Shown here: positions 18,752 through 28,177 of the stretch, in pieces
How positions within the stretch are numbered: the stretch's first letter is position 1
How the letters are laid out: every line of letters starts with the position of its first letter
From: Terriglobia bacterium
Lineage (GTDB): Bacteria > Acidobacteriota > Terriglobia > Bryobacterales > Bryobacteraceae
DNA length: 64,000 nt
Assembly: GCA_020073145.1 (NCBI GenBank)
Contig: JAIQFS010000023.1
Span: forward strand, 63,492 to 127,491
Reading direction: 5' to 3'
Notes under the pieces: model-generated
Seen by the model: only the letters and a program-made list of their open reading frames with translations
What the model was told of the DNA's origin: nothing
Databases searched by the model: none
Translations under genes and position numbers: made by a program

Positions 18752-19477
18752 ATGCGCGATTCCAATCCCCGCAATCATTCGGCCCCGTCCGCCCCAGGTT
18801 TGCCCGTTGGTTTGCAGGCAATTCGTGAATTCGACACATGCACGATCACCAACGCCATCGAGCAGTTTGGTGTCCGTCTGCGAAACGAGGGCTTCACACG
18901 GCCCGGGCTAATTTGCGTCACCGGAGGCTTCCCGACGTTGCTGGGATATGCGGCCACGTGCCGGATTCGTTCGGCCGACCCGCCGATGACCGGCAACCGC
19001 TACCTGGAACGCACGGAATGGTGGGACGCCATCGGCGGACTGCCGCTGCCGCGGATTGCGGTCATCCAGGATCTGGATTCCGGGACAGGCCTGGCCGCCT
19101 GCGTGGGTGAAGTGCACGCGGCCATCCTGAAGGCGTTCGGCTGCGAGGGCGTCATCACCAACGGATCGGTACGCGACGTGCCGGGCGTCCAGGCGCTGCA
19201 GTTCCCGATGTTCGCGCGCTCGGTATCGGTCTCGCACGCGTACGCGCACCTGGTGGACTATGGAGGCCCGGTGGAGATCTTCGGCCTGAAAATCCAGAGC
19301 GGCGATCTGTTGTACGCCGATTGCCACGGTGTGGTCTCCATCCCTGCCGAGGTGGCCGCGGAGCTTCCGGCCGCGGCGGCGAAAATCCGCGCCCGCGAGC
19401 GGCGGATCATTGAAGTTTGCCAGGCGCCGGATTTTTCGCCCGAGAAGCTGCGCCGGGTGATTCAGCAACCGGACTGA
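18752..19477 (+). CDS. RraA-like protein (aldolase/RraA superfamily)
   Basis: This is a 241-residue protein with the RraA/HMG-aldolase core: TCTITNAIEQFG, VIQDLDSGTGLAACVGEVHAAILKAFGCEGVITNGSVRDV and PVEIFGLKIQSGDLLYADCHGVVSIP. The G-x3-A...RD segment binds metal and substrate in 4-hydroxy-4-methyl-2-oxoglutarate aldolases. RraA itself modulates RNase E. Older annotations call such proteins dimethylmenaquinone methyltransferase, which is not supported. It is the first gene of the efflux cluster, 7 bp before the adaptor gene. Whether it is an aldolase or a regulator cannot be told from sequence. The initial 20 residues look non-conserved. Confidence 0.85.
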   Translation: MRDSNPRNHSAPSAPGLPVGLQAIREFDTCTITNAIEQFGVRLRNEGFTRPGLICVTGGFPTLLGYAATCRIRSADPPMTGNRYLERTEWWDAIGGLPLPRIAVIQDLDSGTGLAACVGEVHAAILKAFGCEGVITNGSVRDVPGVQALQFPMFARSVSVSHAYAHLVDYGGPVEIFGLKIQSGDLLYADCHGVVSIPAEVAAELPAAAAKIRARERRIIEVCQAPDFSPEKLRRVIQQPD

Positions 19478-19484
19478 GGTATTC

Positions 19485-20744
19485 ATGCACAAACCCGTAA
19501 TTCGACTGTTTCCCTGTTTCCTGATTGGCGCCATCGCTGTGCTGGCGCCGTCGTGCTCCCGAACCGCGAATGTAGAGGCGCGAAACACGAACGCCGCGGA
19601 GATCCCGACCGTGGCGGTGGTCCGGACCACCGCGCAGGATCTGTCGCGCGGGATGGTGCTGACGGCCGAGTTCCGGCCCTACCAGGAAGTCGACGTGATG
19701 GCCAAGGTCGCCGGGTATATCAAGCAGATCAACGTCGACGTGGGGGACCGGGTGAGCAACAACCAGCTCCTGGCAACTCTCGAGATCCCCGAAATGGCCG
19801 ACGATCTCCGCCGCGCCGATGCCTCCCTGCAGCGCAGCCATGCCGAAGTGCAGCGCGCCAAAGACGAGCTGCAGCGCGCCAATTCTGCGCACGACATCGC
19901 TCATCTTTCCTTTCAGCGCCTATCGGCCGCTTCCGATAAGAAACCAGGCCTGATTGCCCAACAGGACATCGACGACGCTCATAGCAAGGACCTGGTTGCG
20001 GAAGCCCAGGTGTCCGCTGCCCGGTCGGCGCTCGATGTGGCCGATGAGCAGGTGGCCGTGAACACGGCCGAACAACAGAAGATCAAGACCCTGATCGACT
20101 ATACGCGGGTCACCGCGCCGTTCACCGGCGTGATCACCAAGCGCTATGCCGATCAAGGCTCGATGATCCAGGCGGGCACGGCCTCGCAATCTCAAGCCAT
20201 GCCGGTGGTGCGGGTTTCCGAAAACAGCCTGCTGCGCCTCATCCTGCCGGTTCCCGAATCGGCCGTGCCGACGGTGCATATCGGCCAGCAGGTGGATGTG
20301 CAGGTTCCCACCCTGCACCGCAGTTTTCCGGGCCAGGTGAAGCGCTTTGCCGATAAAGTATCGCTGGCTACGCGCACCATGGACACCGAAGTCGACGTGG
20401 AGAATCCGAGCCTGGTGTTGATCCCCGGTATGTACGCCGAGGTCAATCTCACGCTGGACCGCCACCAGGCCGTGCTGACGGTTCCCGTAATCGCCGTGGA
20501 CATGGACCAGGTCAGTTCGTCGGATGCCAGTTCTTCGAATCCGACTTCAGGGAAGGTAATGGTGGTCACGCCCAACAACCGCGTGGAAGTCCGTAAAATC
20601 GAACTCGGACTGGAGACGGCCAACCGCGTGGAAGTCCGCTCCGGCCTCAACGAAGGCGACCTGGTGGTGCTGAGCGGCCGCTCCGGCTTGCAGCCCGGCC
20701 AGGAAGTTCGGACCAAGATCACCACACTGGCCGCGTCCTCATAA
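19485..20744 (+). CDS. RND efflux periplasmic adaptor (membrane fusion protein), lipoprotein
   Basis: This is a 419-residue adaptor linking the inner-membrane pump to TolC. The leader LIGAIAVLAPSC carries a lipobox (APSC), so the mature N-terminal cysteine should be lipidated. The barrel-sandwich/lipoyl halves are MAKVAGYIKQINVDVGDRV and TRVTAPFTGVITKRYADQGSMI, flanking a long alpha-hairpin (residues about 90-190, Ala/Gln/Asp rich). A beta-barrel (VPTHIGQQVDVQVPTLHR-like) and a membrane-proximal domain follow. It is co-directional with the pump gene (22-bp gap). Confidence 0.94.
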   Translation: MHKPVIRLFPCFLIGAIAVLAPSCSRTANVEARNTNAAEIPTVAVVRTTAQDLSRGMVLTAEFRPYQEVDVMAKVAGYIKQINVDVGDRVSNNQLLATLEIPEMADDLRRADASLQRSHAEVQRAKDELQRANSAHDIAHLSFQRLSAASDKKPGLIAQQDIDDAHSKDLVAEAQVSAARSALDVADEQVAVNTAEQQKIKTLIDYTRVTAPFTGVITKRYADQGSMIQAGTASQSQAMPVVRVSENSLLRLILPVPESAVPTVHIGQQVDVQVPTLHRSFPGQVKRFADKVSLATRTMDTEVDVENPSLVLIPGMYAEVNLTLDRHQAVLTVPVIAVDMDQVSSSDASSSNPTSGKVMVVTPNNRVEVRKIELGLETANRVEVRSGLNEGDLVVLSGRSGLQPGQEVRTKITTLAASS

Positions 20745-20766
20745 GGCTGTTAAGGAAGAAGATGAA

Positions 20767-23700
20767 ATGTCGCGTTTCGCAATCAAGAATCCCTATTTCA
20801 TTGTTGTCGTCTGCCTGATCATTGCGGTCATCGGTGTCACCAGCGTGTTCCGGATGCCGATCGACATGTTCCCTGCCATTAACATCCCGGTGGTCGTCGT
20901 TGCCACGTTCTATTCCGGCATGCCGCCCCAGCAAATTGAGACCGATATCACCAGCCGCTTTGAACGCTTCTTCAAGCTGGGCGCGGGCATCGAGCACATC
21001 GAGTCGCGTTCGCTTCCCGGCGTCAGCGTCATCAAGGTCTACTTTCAACCCGGAACCAACGCCGATTCCGACGTGACCACCATTTCCAACCTGGCCATGG
21101 CGCAACTCCGCCGCCTGCCTCCAGGCACTCTGCCCCCCGTGGTTTTGAAGTTCGACGCCTCCAGCCTGCCGGTCTGCCTAGTGACGTTCAAAGGCGAGGG
21201 CCTCAACGAGACATCGTTGCGGGACCTGGCGCAGTATGAAGTGCGCAACCAGATCGCCAGCGTACCGGGCGCCAGCGTGCCGCAGCCGTTCGGAGGGCGG
21301 TACCGCCAGATCATGGTCTACACCGATCCCTACAAGCTGGAAGCGCACCAGTTGAGCTTGATGGACGTGGTTCGCTCGCTAAACAACGCCAACCTCATCC
21401 TGCCCGCGGGCGATGTCCAGCTCGGCTTGCTCGACTACAACATCTATACCAACAGCCAACTGCGCAGCGTCGATGACATCGACCAGCTTCCCATCAAGAC
21501 CGTGGGGCAATCGCCGGTACGAGTTGCCGATATCGGGGTGGCCAAAGATGCGCAGCAGATTCAGACCAACATGGTTCGCGTGGACGGCCAGCCCTCGGTG
21601 TATGTGCCGGTCCTCAAACAGGGCGGCGACACCAACACCATCGACGTGGTCAACGGCGTCAAGGAGTCGTTGAAGCACTTATTCGACGTGCCCAAGGAGC
21701 TGGTGACCAATGTGGTCTTCGATCAATCCACCTTCGTCAAGACGGCCATTGAGACCCTGCTCGACGAGGGCGCCATCGGGCTCTTCCTGACCTGCCTCAT
21801 GATCCTGATCTTTCTGGGGAGCATGCGCGCCACGGTGGCAGTCTTTTTCTCCATCCCGCTTTCGGCGCTGGCCGCCGGCATCGCCCTGGCCCTGGGCGGC
21901 AGTTCCATCAACAGCATGGTGCTGGGCGGGCTGGCACTGTCCTTGTCCCGCCTCATCGACAACTCGGTGGTGGTGCTCGAGAACATTTACCGGCATTTGG
22001 AGTTGGGAGAATCCGCCGAGGTGGCCGCGGAGAAGGGAGGCCGCGAAGTCGCCCTCCCGGTGCTGGCCGCCACGCTGACCACCGTCGTTGTGTTTTTCCC
22101 CGTAACGTTCCTGTACGGCGTCAGCAAATTTCTATTCTCCGCGCTGGCCCTGACCGTGGTGTTGGCCTTGTTTGCCTCGTTCGCCGTCGCCATGACGGTG
22201 GTTCCTCTGTTCTGCGCCCGCTTCATCAAGGCGCCGTCCCACCACGGCACCCCCTCCTCCGAGCAGCCCATCACGGTGGACCATCCGCGGCAGCGCCGCT
22301 CCCTCGGAGAGCGGTTCAACGTCTGGTTCAACGAGCGCTTTGAGGGATTTCTCAAGGTGTACGATGTCTTGGTTGGCTCCACGCTGCGTCATCCCGTGGC
22401 CACTCTGGCGGGCTTTGCCGTTCTCTTCGTCGCGAGTCTCACGCTATTTCCCTCGCTCGGCCTTTCGTTTTTTCCCCGCACCGATGCCGGCCAGTTTGTC
22501 ATCAATCTCAAAGCGCCGACCGGAGCCCGGCTGGCCGTCACCGAGAACGAAGTGGCGCGGCTCGAAAGCCTCATCCGCCAGGTGGTCTCCCCGGGAGATA
22601 TGGGGATGATCGTCTCCAACATCGGCTCCACGCCCGATTATTCCGCCATCTATACCAGTAACTCGGCGATGCACACGGCCTTTGTGCAGGTCAGCTTGAA
22701 AGAAGATCACAAGGTGGGCAGCTATGTCTACATGCAGCGCGTCAAAGAGAAGGTCGCCGCCGAAATGCCCGAGCTGACTACCTATTTCCAGTCGGGCGGA
22801 TTGGTGGACGCGGTTCTGAATCTCGGCCTGCCCGCCCCGATCGATGTTCAGGTCGCCGGTAGCGACATGGACAAGTCCTACGCCTTGGCCCTGAATCTGT
22901 CTAATCAGATCCGCAACATTCCTAACGTGGCCGATGTGTTCACGCCGCAGGATATCGATTATCCGGCGCTGCAACTCGACGTGAACCGCATGCGCGCCAG
23001 CGAACTGGGCCTGGACCAGCGCGAGGTCGTGGATAACGTGATTACCGCGCTCACCTCCAATGGCATGATTGCGCCCAGCTACTGGATCGACCCGAAAACG
23101 GGCAACGACTACATGCTGACCGTGCAGTACCCCGAGCTCCAGGTCAAGACGCTGAACGATTTAAGAGCTATTCCGTTGCGCGGTCCCAATGCTCCGGAGC
23201 CAACGCGGCTCGACATGATCAGCAACATCACACGCATCAAATCGCCCACGGAAGTGGATCACTATGAGATCCGGCGCACGACCGATATCTACGTCCGCCC
23301 TCTCAACGAAGACATTGGCAAGATTGCCGACGCCATCGACGGAATCATCGCCCGCACGAAAATCCCCGACGGTCTCGGCGTCACGCTGCGCGGCATGGTC
23401 CAAGGCATGCGCGTCTCGTTCCGCAGCTTCGAAATCGGCCTGATCCTCGCCGTAGTGCTGCTTTACCTCATTCTGGTGGCTCAATTCCGCTCGTTCATCG
23501 ATCCGGTCATCATTCTGGTGGCGGTGCCGCCCGGACTGACCGGAGTGATCCTCGCCCTGTATTTCACCGGCACCACGCTCAATGTGATGTCGCTGATGGG
23601 GGTGTTGATGCTGGTGGGTATCTCGGTTTCCAACAGCATCCTGATGGTTGAGTTTTCGCACCAACTGGAGAGCGAAGGGTCGGCGGTGCGAGAGGCCATC

Positions 23701-23919
23701 GCGGTGGCGTGCCGCGTCCGCTTGCGCCCGGTGCTGATGACGTCGCTCGCCACGATCATCGGGCTGCTGCCGATGGCGTTGAAACTGGGCGCTGGCAGCG
23801 AATCCTACGCGCCCCTGGCCCGCGCGATCCTGGGCGGCCTGGCCGTATCGGTGGCGCTCACGGTGTTCCTGGTGCCGGCGGCGTATGTGCTGGTCTATGG
23901 ACGCAAGGAGGCTCAGTGA
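20767..23919 (+). CDS. RND efflux pump, inner-membrane permease (HAE-1/AcrB type)
   Basis: This is a 1050-residue resistance-nodulation-division transporter with 12 expected membrane helices and two large periplasmic loops. It opens FAIKNPYFIVVVCLIIAVIGV. The TM4 segment reads LSLSRLIDNSVVVLENIYRHLE: one relay aspartate is kept and the second is Asn. In TM10, LVGISVSNSILMVEF has no lysine at the AcrB K940 position. Related HAE-type pumps often show the DN pattern, so activity is still expected. The substrate is unknown (drugs, lipids or other amphiphiles). It is the third gene of RraA-adaptor-pump-TolC, with the next gene starting 2 bp after its stop. Confidence 0.95.
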   Translation: MSRFAIKNPYFIVVVCLIIAVIGVTSVFRMPIDMFPAINIPVVVVATFYSGMPPQQIETDITSRFERFFKLGAGIEHIESRSLPGVSVIKVYFQPGTNADSDVTTISNLAMAQLRRLPPGTLPPVVLKFDASSLPVCLVTFKGEGLNETSLRDLAQYEVRNQIASVPGASVPQPFGGRYRQIMVYTDPYKLEAHQLSLMDVVRSLNNANLILPAGDVQLGLLDYNIYTNSQLRSVDDIDQLPIKTVGQSPVRVADIGVAKDAQQIQTNMVRVDGQPSVYVPVLKQGGDTNTIDVVNGVKESLKHLFDVPKELVTNVVFDQSTFVKTAIETLLDEGAIGLFLTCLMILIFLGSMRATVAVFFSIPLSALAAGIALALGGSSINSMVLGGLALSLSRLIDNSVVVLENIYRHLELGESAEVAAEKGGREVALPVLAATLTTVVVFFPVTFLYGVSKFLFSALALTVVLALFASFAVAMTVVPLFCARFIKAPSHHGTPSSEQPITVDHPRQRRSLGERFNVWFNERFEGFLKVYDVLVGSTLRHPVATLAGFAVLFVASLTLFPSLGLSFFPRTDAGQFVINLKAPTGARLAVTENEVARLESLIRQVVSPGDMGMIVSNIGSTPDYSAIYTSNSAMHTAFVQVSLKEDHKVGSYVYMQRVKEKVAAEMPELTTYFQSGGLVDAVLNLGLPAPIDVQVAGSDMDKSYALALNLSNQIRNIPNVADVFTPQDIDYPALQLDVNRMRASELGLDQREVVDNVITALTSNGMIAPSYWIDPKTGNDYMLTVQYPELQVKTLNDLRAIPLRGPNAPEPTRLDMISNITRIKSPTEVDHYEIRRTTDIYVRPLNEDIGKIADAIDGIIARTKIPDGLGVTLRGMVQGMRVSFRSFEIGLILAVVLLYLILVAQFRSFIDPVIILVAVPPGLTGVILALYFTGTTLNVMSLMGVLMLVGISVSNSILMVEFSHQLESEGSAVREAIAVACRVRLRPVLMTSLATIIGLLPMALKLGAGSESYAPLARAILGGLAVSVALTVFLVPAAYVLVYGRKEAQ

Positions 23920-23921
23920 GC

Positions 23922-25208
23922 ATGCGGAGCAAGGTGATCTCCATCGGAGCCGTGTTCGTGGCGGCGAGCCTTTCCGGCTTCGCTCAGACTCCGCTTCGTT
24001 TGACCCTGGCAGAGGCGCAGCGCCTGGCCATCCAGAATAATCCCCAATTCGCTTCAGCCGGTCTCACGGCCGCCGCCGCCCGTCAGGTTCCCGCGCAGTA
24101 CCATTCCAGTTTCGAGCCGAATATGGCCGGCCTCCTCACGGGCGTCGGCGCCGATAACGGCAGTCGCCTGGCCGCGGGAGGTTTAAACAACCCCGTCGTC
24201 TATAACCGGCTGGGTTCCGGACTCACCATCGGGCAGATGATTACGGACTTCGGTCGCACCAGCAATCTGGTGGGAATGGCCAAGTTGCATGCCGATGCAC
24301 AGGATCAGGCGACCGAGACGACGCGCGCCGACATCCTGCTCGAAACCAGCCGCGCCTATTTCGGCCTGTTGCGGGCGCAAGCGGTCATGAAGGTCGCGGA
24401 TCAGACCGTGGCGAACCGGCAGTTGGTGGTCGACCAGATCACGGCGCTCGCCGAAAGCAAGTTGAAGTCCACCTTCGATGTCAGCTCCGCCAGCGTCAAC
24501 CTCGCCGATGCGAAGCTGCTGCAGGTGCAGGCGCAGAATGACGTGAGCGCGGCGGAAGCTGACCTTGCCACCGCCATGGGGCTGCCAGGGCAATCCGGAT
24601 TCATCTTGAGTGAAGAGCCGATGCCGGAGCAGTTGCCGGACCGCGTGGACGGCCTCATCCAGCAGGCGATTCAGAATCGTCCCGAGCTCAAAGGACTGCG
24701 CCTGCAGCAGAGCGCCGACGAGCGGTTCGCGAAGGCGGAGCACGATTTGTATTACCCCAGCCTGGGCCTCGTGGGCACGGCAGGGTTCGTGCCCACCGGT
24801 TATGCGGCCGTGCCGGGCCGCTATGGCGCCTTGGGCGTCAACGTGACGATTCCCATCTTCAACGGCGGATTGTTCAAGGCCCGGCAGGCGGAAGCGGAGT
24901 TGAAGGCGCGGGCGACCACCCAGGACGTCAACGGCTTGCAGAATCGGATTACCCGCGACGTGCGCGTGGCCTGGATGAATGCCACCGCGGCCTATGACCG
25001 CCTCGCTCTCACGCAGCAGTTGCTGCAGCAAGCCCAACTGGCGCAGGACCTCGCGCAGAACCGCTATGACCTCGGGTTGGGCTCGATTGTCGAGTTAAGC
25101 CAAGCCCAGCTCAACCTGACCTCGGCGCAAATCGCCAACGCCAGCGCCCAGTACGACTACCAGGCGCAGCGGGTCATTACCGACTACCAAACCGGGGCAC
25201 TGCACTAG
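23922..25208 (+). CDS. TolC-family outer-membrane efflux protein
   Basis: This is a 428-residue outer-membrane channel subunit. The ATG at 23922 is chosen because AAGGAGG lies at 23904-23910 and it opens a standard signal peptide (VISIGAVFVAASLSGFAQ). Two OEP repeats are visible: LTLAEAQRLAIQNNPQF...DILLETSRAYFGLLRAQAVMKVADQTV, and LNGLQN-like ...RITRDVRVAWMNATAAYDRLALTQQLLQQAQLAQDLAQNRYDLGLGSIVELSQAQLNLTSAQ. These are coiled alpha-barrel helices. It completes the tripartite pump with the two upstream genes. The frame is open upstream to 23709, but that part lies inside the pump gene. Confidence 0.95.
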   Translation: MRSKVISIGAVFVAASLSGFAQTPLRLTLAEAQRLAIQNNPQFASAGLTAAAARQVPAQYHSSFEPNMAGLLTGVGADNGSRLAAGGLNNPVVYNRLGSGLTIGQMITDFGRTSNLVGMAKLHADAQDQATETTRADILLETSRAYFGLLRAQAVMKVADQTVANRQLVVDQITALAESKLKSTFDVSSASVNLADAKLLQVQAQNDVSAAEADLATAMGLPGQSGFILSEEPMPEQLPDRVDGLIQQAIQNRPELKGLRLQQSADERFAKAEHDLYYPSLGLVGTAGFVPTGYAAVPGRYGALGVNVTIPIFNGGLFKARQAEAELKARATTQDVNGLQNRITRDVRVAWMNATAAYDRLALTQQLLQQAQLAQDLAQNRYDLGLGSIVELSQAQLNLTSAQIANASAQYDYQAQRVITDYQTGALH

Positions 25209-25211
25209 AAT

Positions 25212-25424
25212 ATGAGCAAGAAGGCCGTTCGCGGATGGGCTTTGGGCATCGGCGGCGTGGTGTATCTGGAAGTGGTCTTCTTCCAAAATATTTACAGCCC
25301 GTTCATTGCCGGGCTCCTGGTCGTTTTAGCCGCCTACGAACTGGTGGATTCGCACCGCGCGCGAAGCCAGCCTTCCCCGCGCCGCCGGCATCCGCCAGCG
25401 GCACCGGCGACTCGCCGGGGATAG
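25212..25424 (+). CDS. Small predicted membrane protein, unknown function
   Basis: A 70-residue ORF begins 3 bp after the TolC gene stop. It has hydrophobic segments at about 8-24 (WALGIGGVVYLEVVFF) and 30-46 (YSPFIAGLLVVLAAYELV), and a basic, proline-rich tail (PSPRRRHPPAAPATRRG). It could be an accessory membrane peptide of the pump, like small proteins that associate with RND pumps, but there is no family evidence. No Shine-Dalgarno is evident, so translation would rely on coupling to the TolC gene. I include it because position and composition are gene-like. Confidence 0.45.
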   Translation: MSKKAVRGWALGIGGVVYLEVVFFQNIYSPFIAGLLVVLAAYELVDSHRARSQPSPRRRHPPAAPATRRG

Positions 25425-25564
25425 CGGCCGGGGTGGGTCGATCAAGGCCCCGGCTGTGCCTGAGCGCTTCGTGAACATGACCTTCCAAACCGGGGCTCTG
25501 CGCTCACTGTGGCGCATGCCTCCGGCTTGCGCAGGGCGGCGCCACGGCTTCCCAACATGGCCCG

Positions 25565-28177
25565 TCATTGCTGGCGCAGCGCCACCACCGGATCCACGCG
25601 CGCTGCCCGGTGAGCCGGAATCCACGCGGCCAGAGCCGCGATCGCCGCCAGTGCCATCACGGCAAGGCTTAGCGAAATCGGATCCCCCGGCACGACATCG
25701 TACAACAGACCGCGCACAGTTCGCGTCAAAGCCAGCGCGCCGGCCAGTCCCAGCACCACGCCGATCCCGGTCCACACCGCGGCGTACCCCTGCACCTGCA
25801 GTGCGATGTCCCGCGCCTGCGCTCCCAAAGCCATTCGCACCCCGATCTCCTGCGTCCGTTGCGACACCAGGAAGGACAGCACTCCGTACAGCCCCACTCC
25901 GGCCAGCAGCAGGCCAATGCCTGCAAATAGCGCCACCAGCGTCGCAACAAAGCGCGGCCTCTCCGCGAACCGGCCCACGCGGGTTTCCATTGTTTCCACC
26001 GTCACCGGAAGCGTCGGATCGAGGCCTGCCAGTTCGCGCCGGATCCACAGCGTCAGGCTCGCGGGGTCGAGCCCGGAGCGAAACAGCGCCACACCTTCGC
26101 GGCCTACTCCTCGGCCATCGTTCATGCGCAACCGGTAGTATTCCGGATCTGCCGGCGCGCTAATCCCGTTGTTCTTCGCGTCCGCGGCCACCCCCACCAC
26201 CATCGACCAGGCGCCGGCGCCGTCGAGCGCGATCCGCTGTCCGATCGGGTTCTCGTTGCCGAACATCCGCCGCGCCAGCGTCGCGCTCAGGATCACCGGC
26301 CATTCGCCCGACGCCCGGTCGCTTTCCGTAAATGGCCGCCCCGCAAGAATCGAAATCCCCAAGGCTTGAAAATATCCCGGGGTCACGCGCCGGAAGGCCA
26401 CCATGCCGCCATTGGCTGCGAGCGCCCGGTGCCCCGCAATCCGAATGTTGGAATACGGGCGTCCCATCGACCCGCGCGGCGGGATCGAGTCGCTCACCGC
26501 GAACGGCCCCGCGCCGGGAATGCTGGCGAGTCGCGCCTCCAGTTCGCGAAAAAACGCCGCCTGCGCCGCCGCCGGCTGGTAGCGGTGCCGCCGCAGCGTG
26601 AACGACGCGGTGACCAGCCGCTCCGGCCGGAACCCCAGCGGCTGGTTCTCCAACTTCCACAGACTGCGTAGAAATAAAGACGCGCCGGCCAGCAACATCA
26701 GGGATAGGGCGACTTGCGCGGCCACCAGGCTTTTGCGGAACCACGTTCGTCCCATCCCTGGCGCCCGCGAGCCCGCCAGGGTCTCGGCGCGCGGCCGCTC
26801 CACCGCCGCCGCCATGCCAAACAAAACCGCCGATCCGATCGATACCGCCAGCGCGAATCCCAGCACGCGCAGATCGATTCGAGCCTGCTCCAAACGAATC
26901 AGTCCTTCCGGCGCCAGCCGCACCGAGAACCGGAGCAGGGCCCACGCCACACCGCATCCGGCCGCTCCCCCAGCCAGCCCGAGAACCAGGCTTTCGGTCA
27001 GCATTTGTCGCGCCAGCCTTGCCCCACTGGCGCCGATCGCTGCCCGCAGCGCCAATTCCCTGCGCCGCGATGCGGCTCGTGCCAGCAGCAGGTTGGCGAC
27101 ATTTGCGCAGGCGATCAACAGCAGCGCCACCACGGCGCCCAGCAACATCCAGGACGCCAGCTTGACTTCGTGAATTTGCCGGTCGCGCAACGAGCGGATG
27201 ACCAGCCTCACTTCCGAGCGCAGTTCTGCTGGCACGTCCAGCCGTAGCGCCTGCTCGAACAGCGGCTGCATCTGCTCGCGCGCCTGCTCCATGGTCACGC
27301 CGTCCCGAAGCCGCGCGAAGGCCCGCAGCATCGAGCTCGAATTCGCCGAACGCGGCAAGCTGTCGTCCAGGCGCGCCGGCAGCAGTACGTCCGGGTTGCC
27401 CAGTTGCGGCATTTCGAACCCGCGCGGCAGCACGCCAACGATCCGTGAGTGTTCTTCGTCCAGCGTCACAAGCCGGCCCAGAATGTGCGGATCTCCGCCG
27501 AACACTCGCTGCCAGAGCCCGTACGAAATGAGCAGAACGGTCGGCGCGTGAGGCCGGTCTTCTTCCGGTCTGAAGCTACGCCCCAGCAGAGGCTGCACGC
27601 CGAACGTTTGCAGGAAATTGTCTTCCACCGCGACACACCCGAGCTGCAGGACCGTCTCGCCCGCCACCAGGTCGCACTGACCGCCGGGCCGCATCGCCGT
27701 GAGCGATTGAAAGGCCGTCTGATGCTGCCGCCAATCCAGGTAGCTGCTGACAATATGGAATTCGTAATTGTCGACCGGCGCCGAGTACCCGACCGAGACC
27801 AGTTGTTCGTCCTTCGGATACGGCAGGGGACGGAACAGCACCGGATCGATGGCGCTGAATACCGCGCTCGCGGCCCCCACGCCGATCGCGATGGTCGCGA
27901 TCGCCACTGCCGAGAACGCCGGAGCCTTCCGGAACCCGCGCAGCGCATACCGGCAGTCTTGCACCAGAGTCTCGACCCACGGGCGGACGTAGACTGCGCG
28001 TACCGCCTCTAACGTCGCCAGCGAATTGCCAAATTGGCGCCGCGCCTGCCGCCGGGCCTCCTCCGGCGCAATTCCGTGTGCCTGGTTCCACTCCGCCCGC
28101 AGCGCCAGGTGGCTGTCGATCTCCTCCTGCCACGCTTCGCTCCGCCGCCGCCTCCACCACGCGAAGACTCTCTTCAT
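25565..28177 (-). CDS. ADOP-type ABC transporter permease (FtsX/MacB, duplicated)
   Basis: This is an 870-residue permease of the acidobacterial duplicated orphan permease family. The N-terminal helical region (RRRRSEAWQEEIDSHLALRAEWNQAHGIAPEEARRQA-type) precedes the first membrane segment (~residues 80-110). A MacB-type periplasmic domain follows, then FtsX bundle 1 (ACANVANLLLARAASRRRELALRAAIGAS), a second periplasmic domain, and FtsX bundle 2 (VSQRTQEIGVRMALGAQARDI). No ATPase gene accompanies it, hence 'orphan'. The ATG at 28177 overlaps the padR stop (ATGA), so it is translationally coupled to its repressor gene. The frame extends to 28309, but that part lies within padR. The substrate is unknown; MacB relatives act mechanically on exported molecules. 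Confidence 0.93.
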   Translation of the reverse strand: MKRVFAWWRRRRSEAWQEEIDSHLALRAEWNQAHGIAPEEARRQARRQFGNSLATLEAVRAVYVRPWVETLVQDCRYALRGFRKAPAFSAVAIATIAIGVGAASAVFSAIDPVLFRPLPYPKDEQLVSVGYSAPVDNYEFHIVSSYLDWRQHQTAFQSLTAMRPGGQCDLVAGETVLQLGCVAVEDNFLQTFGVQPLLGRSFRPEEDRPHAPTVLLISYGLWQRVFGGDPHILGRLVTLDEEHSRIVGVLPRGFEMPQLGNPDVLLPARLDDSLPRSANSSSMLRAFARLRDGVTMEQAREQMQPLFEQALRLDVPAELRSEVRLVIRSLRDRQIHEVKLASWMLLGAVVALLLIACANVANLLLARAASRRRELALRAAIGASGARLARQMLTESLVLGLAGGAAGCGVAWALLRFSVRLAPEGLIRLEQARIDLRVLGFALAVSIGSAVLFGMAAAVERPRAETLAGSRAPGMGRTWFRKSLVAAQVALSLMLLAGASLFLRSLWKLENQPLGFRPERLVTASFTLRRHRYQPAAAQAAFFRELEARLASIPGAGPFAVSDSIPPRGSMGRPYSNIRIAGHRALAANGGMVAFRRVTPGYFQALGISILAGRPFTESDRASGEWPVILSATLARRMFGNENPIGQRIALDGAGAWSMVVGVAADAKNNGISAPADPEYYRLRMNDGRGVGREGVALFRSGLDPASLTLWIRRELAGLDPTLPVTVETMETRVGRFAERPRFVATLVALFAGIGLLLAGVGLYGVLSFLVSQRTQEIGVRMALGAQARDIALQVQGYAAVWTGIGVVLGLAGALALTRTVRGLLYDVVPGDPISLSLAVMALAAIAALAAWIPAHRAARVDPVVALRQQ

